Part shown: one piece after another, positions 57,964 through 64,000 of the stretch
Position numbering within the stretch: position 1 is the stretch's first letter
Layout of the letters: every line of letters begins with the position of its first letter
From: Beduini massiliensis
Lineage (GTDB): Bacteria > Bacillota_I > Bacilli_A > Erysipelotrichales > Coprobacillaceae
NCBI RefSeq assembly: GCF_000829905.1
Contig: NZ_CDPP01000005.1
Location: forward strand, 1-64,000
Direction: 5' to 3'
Length of the DNA stretch: 64,000 nt
Notes under the pieces: generated by a model
Told to the model about the DNA's origin: nothing
What the model saw: the letters and a program-made list of their open reading frames with translations, nothing else
Databases searched by the model: none
Position numbers and translations under genes: made by a program

Positions 57964-59418
57964 ATGTCTGCCATAAATGATTTTTTAACCCAAATCGAAG
58001 AAAAACAAATAGAATTGCATAGCTGTATAATAAAAAAAGGAGATAAATATCTTTATCAGCAGACAGCTTTGCCTTACACGCTTGAACAGCCACAAATGCT
58101 TTTTTCCATCTCTAAGTCGTTTGTTTCTTTAGCGATTGGCTATTTAGTGGAGGCTAAACGTTTACGTTTAGATGAACCGGTATTAAAGTTTTTCCCTGAA
58201 TACTTTTTAAAAGCAAGCGATTCTTTGCGCGAATTGAAAATAATTCATCTTTTAACGATGACCTCAGGCAGTACTCAGGAACAAGCCATTTTTACTCAGT
58301 CCAATTGGATTGATGCTTATTTTAAACAGCAGTTTACGCATGAACCGGGACATTATTTTTATTATAACAATATGGATATCTATATTTTAAGTGTCATTGT
58401 TACAAAGATCACAGGAATCTCCTGCAATGAATACCTATATCAAACACTATTTGAACCCTTAGGCATTGAACGTCCGTATTGGGATACTTGTGCTTTAGGG
58501 TATAATACCGGAGGCTGGGGACTTTATTTATCGCCTCGCGATCTATCGAAGGTTGCAGAAGCGATTGTTAAAAAAGATCCGATTCTGCCACAAGACTATC
58601 TATTAAGGATGACATCAAAAAAGGTAACCAGTGCTCATCATAGTTCACATGATTATGATCAAGGATATGGCTATCTTTGCTGGATGAATCCGGAAGATAC
58701 CGGGGCTCGTTTTGATGGCATTTTTGGCCAGCTGGTATTGTTTTCGGTTGAAAAAGAATGTTACATGGTCATTACCGCCAACTGTCTTAATACCGCTAAA
58801 CTTTATCCAATCGTCTTTGATTTATGGAAAAAAGTGTTAAATGAAGAAGTGGAAGCAAGTGCTCGGGCCATTCCCGGATCTTTGGAGCCGATGGGAATTG
58901 AAACCAGCCGTATCGAACAATTCTTAGATACTCATTTTTCATTACGATTAGCAGGGGTAAGTTTACTGCCAATCCCGATTCGTTTCTTAGAAAAACAATC
59001 CGGACATGCAGAGCAGTTTAAATTTGTTATGGATCATCATCAATTGCTTTTACACTGGCAGGAACATTATACAACTAATATTATTCGTATCGGGTTGGAT
59101 GGCCGTTATCGTTACAGTAAATTATTGCTTTACGAAAAACAGTTTAATGTTTCTGCAATCGGATGGTTTCCCAATCAGAATACTCTCATGATTCGTCTTG
59201 TCTTTTTGGAATATCCGTATTCACGTGTTTTAAAATTTGATCTTTTATCGCCTAAAAAGATAATGATTCATTTTAGTGAAAATCCAACCGTAGAAGAAGT
59301 CTTGGATCAATATGCCTATATGCTGAGCTTTACTCCTTTTGTACAGATCAACGCTTGGATCGTCGAAAGGAGTTATCATCTGATTGCACCGAGTGCAGTG
59401 GCACTAAAAAGAAGATAA
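57964..59418 (+). CDS. Serine hydrolase (beta-lactamase/penicillin-binding family) with extra C-terminal domain
   Basis: 484 aa. Residues about 1-295 are a class C beta-lactamase-like fold: SISK (48-51) supplies the catalytic Ser and Lys, YYNN (133-136) the Tyr motif, and HHSSHDYDQGYGYLCW lies near the third-motif region. No signal peptide is visible, suggesting a cytoplasmic enzyme (esterase, amidase or peptidase). Residues about 300-484 form an additional domain I cannot place. Start ATG 57964 follows GGTGAT; the GTG at 57955 is within the ribosome binding site. Confidence 0.85.
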   Translation: MSAINDFLTQIEEKQIELHSCIIKKGDKYLYQQTALPYTLEQPQMLFSISKSFVSLAIGYLVEAKRLRLDEPVLKFFPEYFLKASDSLRELKIIHLLTMTSGSTQEQAIFTQSNWIDAYFKQQFTHEPGHYFYYNNMDIYILSVIVTKITGISCNEYLYQTLFEPLGIERPYWDTCALGYNTGGWGLYLSPRDLSKVAEAIVKKDPILPQDYLLRMTSKKVTSAHHSSHDYDQGYGYLCWMNPEDTGARFDGIFGQLVLFSVEKECYMVITANCLNTAKLYPIVFDLWKKVLNEEVEASARAIPGSLEPMGIETSRIEQFLDTHFSLRLAGVSLLPIPIRFLEKQSGHAEQFKFVMDHHQLLLHWQEHYTTNIIRIGLDGRYRYSKLLLYEKQFNVSAIGWFPNQNTLMIRLVFLEYPYSRVLKFDLLSPKKIMIHFSENPTVEEVLDQYAYMLSFTPFVQINAWIVERSYHLIAPSAVALKRR

Positions 59419-59419
59419 A

Positions 59420-59443
59420 AAAGGAAGCAGTATTGCTTCCTTT
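59420..59443. terminator. Bidirectional terminator between serine hydrolase and yebC
   Basis: AAAGGAAGCA (59420-59429), loop GTAT, TGCTTCCTTT (59434-59443). The better U-tract is on the minus strand, for yebC, whose stop codon lies in the stem. Confidence 0.88.
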
Positions 59444-60167
59444 ATCCTATATTTGTAACATTATGATAAATGGTATCTACATCATCACATTCGTTTAATA
59501 AGTTTAACAAACGTTCAAATAATTCCATATCTTCTCCGGCTAATTCTACATAATCCTGAGGAACACGTGTGATTTCCTCCACTGTAAAATCTGCTGTTGG
59601 ACAAGCGGTTTCGATTGCTGTTTTAATCTGATAAAGATCGGTTGGTTCACCGGTAATGATGATGGAACCGTCTTCTTGGGTTTCGATATCTTTTGCATCG
59701 ACTTCCCCCATGATTAAAGCTTCTAATGTTTGTTCTTCATCTAATCCTTTAAAAGCAAGGAGTGAAATTGTGTCATAAGCATAGCTTACTGCACCGGTTG
59801 CCGCTAATTTTGCTTTTGATTTTGTAAAAGCGGGGCGAACCTGACTCAGTGTACGATTGACATTGTCTGTCAAACATTCCACGATAATGGTGGATCCTCC
59901 CGGACCATATCCTTCATATATCAACGTTTCATAATTTTCCGTTACACCACTTTTTACTTTATCGATTGCTCTTTTAATAACATCAGCAGGAACCTGTGCT
60001 TTTTTAGCTCTGTCAACAATACGTCTTAATGCTAAGTTGGCATCTGTATCCGGTCCACCTTGTTTAGCAACCAAATAAATTTCTTTACCAAAGCGAGAGT
60101 ACAACTTAGCCTTTGCAGCAGCTGTTTTTTCCATGGCAGCTTTTCTTACTTCATGTGCTCTTCCCAT
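59442..60167 (-). CDS. YebC/PmpR family protein (YeeN type)
   Basis: 241 aa. MGRAHEVRKAAMEKTAAAKAKLYSRFGKEI marks the YeeN-type branch (MGRxHEVR rather than MAGHSKW). The remaining TACO1-like domains show GGPDTDANLALRRIVDRAKKA and YEGYGPGGSTIIVECLTDN. The family binds DNA or assists translation of difficult sequences such as polyproline; the role of this branch is not settled. AAGGAAG precedes the start. Confidence 0.95.
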   Translation of the reverse strand: MGRAHEVRKAAMEKTAAAKAKLYSRFGKEIYLVAKQGGPDTDANLALRRIVDRAKKAQVPADVIKRAIDKVKSGVTENYETLIYEGYGPGGSTIIVECLTDNVNRTLSQVRPAFTKSKAKLAATGAVSYAYDTISLLAFKGLDEEQTLEALIMGEVDAKDIETQEDGSIIITGEPTDLYQIKTAIETACPTADFTVEEITRVPQDYVELAGEDMELFERLLNLLNECDDVDTIYHNVTNIG

Positions 60168-60235
60168 CGTTATCTTCCTTTCTGTTTCTACATTTTTTTA
60201 TTATAACGAATTATGTACTGTTTTTCAATCATTAA

Positions 60236-61018
60236 TTAGATTTCCAAATGATCGATCATATTTAACTTCAATTCTTTGGTTTGACGGATGGCTTCTTTAA
60301 TCGCTTCATCATTTAACGCTTTGCTGGCATGTGCATCGGCACCAAGAATCACCTTATTGTTCATTTTGGCAGCAATCTTCCAAAATTGCGGATGTGGATA
60401 AGCCAACGTCGTTCCGTTTTTAAAGATATGACCGTTTAGATGGTCGCGCAGTCCCTCACAGTTGAATTCGATTGGCATATCTAAATCCAAAGCGGCTTGA
60501 CAGAGTTGCTTTGAAGCTTGAATACAGTCCGCATCAAAATCTTTAATATTTACCATGAACAGATCCGGATGGGCTAAGTATTGAAACAATCCTGACTTCA
60601 TTCCGGCAATCGCACGATCAACATACTGCTGAAGCTGAACGGCATTTTCGATACGCTGAGAAGATGTTTCATAGCCCTCATAAAGATGATTTCCAAAAAT
60701 CAAATAATCTATTCTTTGTTCCCTGAGTAAAGCGTGATAAAAAGGAATCTCATCATCAATATATTCTGCTTCAAAACCGACTAATATACGAATCTGATCT
60801 GCATATTTATCTTTTAGATAACGAATGCTTTTTAGATAGTCCTCCATTTCTGAAATATCCATGCGAATACGGCTTTTAGGTCCGTTTAAAAAAGGGATAT
60901 GATCAGAAAATCCCAGTGTTTCAATACCGGCATTAATTGCTTCTAATACATACGCTTCGTCTTCATCGACTGCATGATGACAGCGCCATGTGTGGGTATG
61001 GTAATTATTCTTTAACAT
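60236..61018 (-). CDS. PHP-domain phosphatase (histidinol-phosphatase HisK type)
   Basis: 260 aa. PHP metal sites: NYHTHTWRCHHAV at the N-terminus, GFSDHIPF, GFEAEYI, GNHLY, AHPDLF, and GADAHAS near the C-terminus. Closest in pattern to HisK-type histidinol-phosphatases, but no other histidine gene is nearby and many relatives have unknown phosphoester substrates. Start ATG 61018 follows GAGGTGAAAAA; the open frame extends 90 codons upstream, overlapping the divergent flavoprotein gene, and is not used. Confidence 0.85.
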   Translation of the reverse strand: MLKNNYHTHTWRCHHAVDEDEAYVLEAINAGIETLGFSDHIPFLNGPKSRIRMDISEMEDYLKSIRYLKDKYADQIRILVGFEAEYIDDEIPFYHALLREQRIDYLIFGNHLYEGYETSSQRIENAVQLQQYVDRAIAGMKSGLFQYLAHPDLFMVNIKDFDADCIQASKQLCQAALDLDMPIEFNCEGLRDHLNGHIFKNGTTLAYPHPQFWKIAAKMNNKVILGADAHASKALNDEAIKEAIRQTKELKLNMIDHLEI

Positions 61019-61097
61019 GTTTTTCACCTCTAGCGTATTATAACCTACTTTTTTTGTGGAATCTAGTATATAATAGAAGAACCAAAGAGGTGAGGCT

Positions 61098-62303
61098 ATG
61101 ACAAGACAAATCATGATTATTGGCGGTGGCAGCTGCGGATTGGTCTGCGGCGCTGTTTTAGGAAAGTTAATTGATAATAACGGCTTAGATGCCCAAGTGA
61201 CCATCTTAGAAAAAAAAGAAAAACCGGGAAAAAAATTATTAGCGACCGGGAACGGGCGCTGTAACTTATCCAATCGTGATCTTTCCATGAAACATTATGA
61301 AGGACATGATCTTTCAAACCTTGAAGCATTAATTTTAAATTTTGATATTCAGGCATTTTTTGAAGAGTTTGGCTTATGGAGCAAATATCTTGGGGATCTG
61401 CTTTATCCTCAAAGCGAACAAGCAGTCAGTGTCTGCGAATGTTTATTACGGGCACTGAATAAATATCATGTAAAGATCATCTGTGAATGTACGGTTCAAA
61501 GCATGGCAAAGAAAAAAGAGGGATATCACCTGTATACCAATCAACAAGAATTTATTTGTGATGATGTGGTCTTAACCATGGGGGGAGATGCTGCCAGTCA
61601 ATTTGGCAGTGATGGCAGTGGATTCAAATTGCTGTCCATGTTAGGACATCATATTTATCCGACGGTCCCCAGCTTAGTTCAGCTCGTCTGCAAGAATATG
61701 GATAAACGTTTAAAAGGGGTGCGGATTCATGGAACCTTTACCATGTATGCCAATCAAGTAGAAGTGCATAAAGAAAAAGGGGAAATCTTATTTACGGACT
61801 ATGGATTATCCGGGATCAGTATCCTTCAGCTTTCGCGTTATTATCAACAGTATTCAGATCAAAAAATTGAGATCGGAATTGATGCGGCAGATCAGTATGA
61901 TACGTCATTATTAAAAGAAAAATTGAAATTGCAGCTGCAACAAAATGGCGGATTGCAATTAAATGGCATTATCCATCAAAAATATGCTAATTATCTTGAA
62001 AATGGTCGAATAAAAGAGTATTCTTATAAAGACTTAAATACAATAGTACAATTATTAAAAGATTATCGCTTTGAAATTATCGGTACCAAAGGGAAAGAAA
62101 ATGCACAAGTGTGCATTGGCGGAGCGGATGTGTCCGAATTTAATAATGAAACTTTTGAATCTAAATTGTCGGCGCATCTTTATGCCGGCGGAGAAATATT
62201 AGATGTTGCCGGAGATTGCGGCGGATACAATCTGCATTTTGCTTTTGCCTGTGGAAATGCCATCGCAAAAGCGATTTATCAATCCTTATTAATGGAGGTA
62301 TAG
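61098..62303 (+). CDS. HI0933-like FAD-dependent oxidoreductase
   Basis: 401 aa flavoprotein. FAD-binding IMIIGGGSCGLVCGAVLG at the N-terminus (GGGSCG instead of the usual GGGAAG), KLLATGNGRCNLSN, TMGGDAASQFGSDGSGFKL, and the C-terminal GGEILDVAGDCGGYNLHFAF. The family includes BaiN-like and putative NAD(FAD)-using dehydrogenases of unknown substrate. AGAGGTGAG precedes the start. Directly followed by a second flavoprotein gene in the same operon. Confidence 0.88.
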   Translation: MTRQIMIIGGGSCGLVCGAVLGKLIDNNGLDAQVTILEKKEKPGKKLLATGNGRCNLSNRDLSMKHYEGHDLSNLEALILNFDIQAFFEEFGLWSKYLGDLLYPQSEQAVSVCECLLRALNKYHVKIICECTVQSMAKKKEGYHLYTNQQEFICDDVVLTMGGDAASQFGSDGSGFKLLSMLGHHIYPTVPSLVQLVCKNMDKRLKGVRIHGTFTMYANQVEVHKEKGEILFTDYGLSGISILQLSRYYQQYSDQKIEIGIDAADQYDTSLLKEKLKLQLQQNGGLQLNGIIHQKYANYLENGRIKEYSYKDLNTIVQLLKDYRFEIIGTKGKENAQVCIGGADVSEFNNETFESKLSAHLYAGGEILDVAGDCGGYNLHFAFACGNAIAKAIYQSLLMEV

Positions 62304-62305
62304 AC

Positions 62306-63886
62306 GTGCTGAAAATAGCGAACGTTAAAGTAAAATTGAATACACCAGAAAGTGCTTATCCTAAGCTGATTTCACAATTGTTGAACGTCAGAACAAAGTG
62401 CGTGAGCAATGTAATGTTATTGAAACGTTCCATTGATGCCCGTCGAAGAGATATTCATTATATCTGTAGTTTTGCCTTTAATTACAGCGGAGATGAGCAG
62501 GCTTTAATAAACCATTCTAAATTATCATTAAGTGCTTATCACGAAGATGACTTTATGATTCCTCAAGTTCAGTCGAATGAAAAAGTGGTTGTGGTTGGAA
62601 GTGGTCCAGCCGGACTGTTTTGTGCTTTGTCTTTAGCTTATGCGGGAATGAAGCCGATTTTGATCGAACGGGGAAAATGTGTTGAAGAAAGAAAAAAAGA
62701 TATTCAAACATTTTGGCAGACAGGAAAATTAGATCCCAGCAGTAATGTTCAGTTTGGTGAAGGCGGAGCAGGAACATTTTCCGATGGGAAACTGACATCC
62801 AATATTAAAGATAAAAGAAAAGATTATATTTTAAAAGAATTTGTAAAAGCAGGAGCACCCAAAGAAATTCTTTATGAAGCAAAAGCCCATATTGGAACAG
62901 ATTATTTGGAACAGGTGGTTTTCAATATGCGGGAAACGATTCTTTCTCTTGGGGGACAGGTTCTTTTTGAAACAACTTTTATTGATTTTGAAGAAAAAAA
63001 CGGACAAGTAAAAAGTATTACTGTTTTAAAAGAGAATCAAAGACAAACACTATATTGTGATCATCTGGTATTGGCTTTAGGACATTCTGCTCGTGATACG
63101 TACCGTTTATTATATAAACGTGGTATTGAAATGAGAAGAAAACCATTTGCAGTGGGGGCAAGAATTGAGCATAAGCAAGCCATAATTAATCATAATCAAT
63201 ATAAACGCGATGACCTGCCGCTAAAAGCAGCAGATTACAAGTTGGCTTATCATGATAAACTTGGCAGAGGAGTATATACTTTCTGTATGTGTCCCGGTGG
63301 TTATGTCGTTGCCAGCAGTTCAAAAGAGGGCGGTGTCGTAACAAACGGAATGAGCGAGTTTGCCCGTGATGGAGAGAATGCCAACAGTGCAGTTCTGGTT
63401 TCTATCTTACCCGAGGATTTTGAGGGGGAAGATGTATTTGCCGGGATGAACTTTCAAATCCAATTAGAGGAAAAGGCATTTGAACTAGGTGGTGGAAATT
63501 ATCATGCACCTTGTCAGTTAGTAAAAGATTTTATGGAGAAAAAAACATCCGATCATTATGGTAAAGTAATACCGACCTATCAGCCAGGTGTTCAATTTGC
63601 CAATCTATGGGATTTATTTCCAACGTATATTTGTGAAGCAATGCGCGATGGATTGCGTGCTTTTGATAAAAAAATCAATGGGTTTGCAAATGAAGATGCG
63701 ATTCTAACAGCTGTGGAGAGCCGAAGTTCTTCACCGGTTAAAATTGTTCGCGATGAAAACTATCAGTGTAATATAGGCAATATCTATCCGATTGGCGAAG
63801 GAGCAGGTGCTGCCGGGGGAATTATGACGTCTGCAATCGATGGCATTAAATGTGCCCAGATCATCATAGCAGACAAAAATCTATAG
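62306..63886 (+). CDS. FAD-dependent dehydrogenase (COG2509-like)
   Basis: 526 aa. An N-terminal domain of about 90 aa precedes the FAD motif VVVVGSGPAGLFCALSLAYAG (about 94-114); then NVQFGEGGAGTFSDGKL, KPFAVGARIEH, CMCPGGYVV and the C-terminal NIYPIGEGAGAAGGIMTSAIDG. It matches the uncharacterised FAD-dependent dehydrogenase group. Start is GTG 62306, with GGAGGT 6 nt upstream, two bases after the previous stop; the longer open frame begins inside the previous gene. Confidence 0.9.
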   Translation: MLKIANVKVKLNTPESAYPKLISQLLNVRTKCVSNVMLLKRSIDARRRDIHYICSFAFNYSGDEQALINHSKLSLSAYHEDDFMIPQVQSNEKVVVVGSGPAGLFCALSLAYAGMKPILIERGKCVEERKKDIQTFWQTGKLDPSSNVQFGEGGAGTFSDGKLTSNIKDKRKDYILKEFVKAGAPKEILYEAKAHIGTDYLEQVVFNMRETILSLGGQVLFETTFIDFEEKNGQVKSITVLKENQRQTLYCDHLVLALGHSARDTYRLLYKRGIEMRRKPFAVGARIEHKQAIINHNQYKRDDLPLKAADYKLAYHDKLGRGVYTFCMCPGGYVVASSSKEGGVVTNGMSEFARDGENANSAVLVSILPEDFEGEDVFAGMNFQIQLEEKAFELGGGNYHAPCQLVKDFMEKKTSDHYGKVIPTYQPGVQFANLWDLFPTYICEAMRDGLRAFDKKINGFANEDAILTAVESRSSSPVKIVRDENYQCNIGNIYPIGEGAGAAGGIMTSAIDGIKCAQIIIADKNL

Positions 63887-63896
63887 GGAGGCTTTT

Positions 63897-64000
63897 ATGA
63901 AAGAGGTTATCGTCCGAGGCAAAAAGAAAAGAATGATCAAGCCTACGCGCCAAATTGCTTTAAGCTTTTTAGTTGTAATCTTTATCGGTTCGCTTTTGCT
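63897..64000 (+). CDS. Probable TrkH/KtrB potassium transporter (5' fragment)
   Basis: Only the first 34 residues are in the window: a basic start (KEVIVRGKKKRMIKPTRQ) followed by a hydrophobic helix (IALSFLVVIFIGSLL). This basic-P-x-Q-xxALSF pattern is typical of the first helix of TrkH/KtrB-type potassium uptake subunits. GGGAGG precedes ATG 63897. The call is tentative because the gene runs off the end. Confidence 0.5.
   Translation, partial: MKEVIVRGKKKRMIKPTRQIALSFLVVIFIGSLL

Noticed and set aside
61019-61288. 90-codon N-terminal extension of the PHP phosphatase
   Set aside because: It overlaps the divergent flavoprotein gene antisense; a good ribosome binding site and the family N-terminus are at 61018.

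Overview
The window is a low-GC Firmicutes chromosome segment, almost entirely housekeeping. The 16S/23S/5S operon, a PolC-type DNA polymerase, RbgA, a YeeN-type YebC, GerA-type germination genes and a Cse60-like protein suggest a spore-forming lineage. The overall gene content looks most like the Erysipelotrichia, but that placement is inference and I do not name a genus. No phage, transposon, CRISPR array or defence locus is visible.

Layout. 1-4790 is a complete rRNA operon (16S-23S-5S, no spacer tRNA) ending in an intrinsic terminator; the 23S is flanked by a perfect 16-bp processing stem. 5.0-12.5 kb holds ptsI and nagB (divergent, with a cre-like site between them), a tRNA-Leu(GAG), metA, pepV and tex. 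12.6-40.2 kb is a long stretch collinear with the Bacillus subtilis core region: rpsP-khpA-rimM-trmD-rplS, lepB, ylqF(rbgA)-rnhB, dprA-topA-trmFO-xerC, rpsB-tsf-pyrH-frr, uppS-cdsA-dxr-rseP, polC, then rimP-nusA-ylxR-ylxQ-infB-rbfA. clpQ-clpY-codY (expected after xerC) and proS (expected before polC) are absent. A P-loop gene and an inward-facing lipoprotein gene sit between polC and rimP.

40.3-47.4 kb carries nagA with an aldose-1-epimerase-like gene, a Cse60-like protein, a DUF1540 protein, a lipoprotein, rsuA, trmB, a ytpP-ytpR-(unknown disordered protein)-acpS group, and rubrerythrin. 47.5-50.9 kb is a minus-strand germinant-receptor operon in the order B-A-C with a 68-nt overlap. 51.1-64 kb has a small SSB-like gene, lepA, an HD hydrolase, a 1053-aa SWIM/SNF2 helicase with a thioredoxin-like lipoprotein, a serine hydrolase, yebC, a PHP histidinol-phosphatase-like gene, two adjacent FAD oxidoreductases, and the start of a probable TrkH/KtrB potassium transporter.

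Regulation is readable in many gaps. There are near-consensus sigma-A promoters (rpsB and rimP perfect with 17-bp spacers), several extended -10 promoters, and many compact intrinsic terminators whose stems overlap stop codons. Structured leaders precede rplS, rpsB, pyrH and rimP; the rimP leader hairpin looks like the NusA-dependent attenuator known from B. subtilis. The least explained items are the disordered protein with repeated ISPxxGxxEE motifs next to ytpR, the germination operon arrangement, the unusual tails on S2 and NusA, and a repeat cluster upstream of the serine hydrolase. I found no clear novel multi-gene system.
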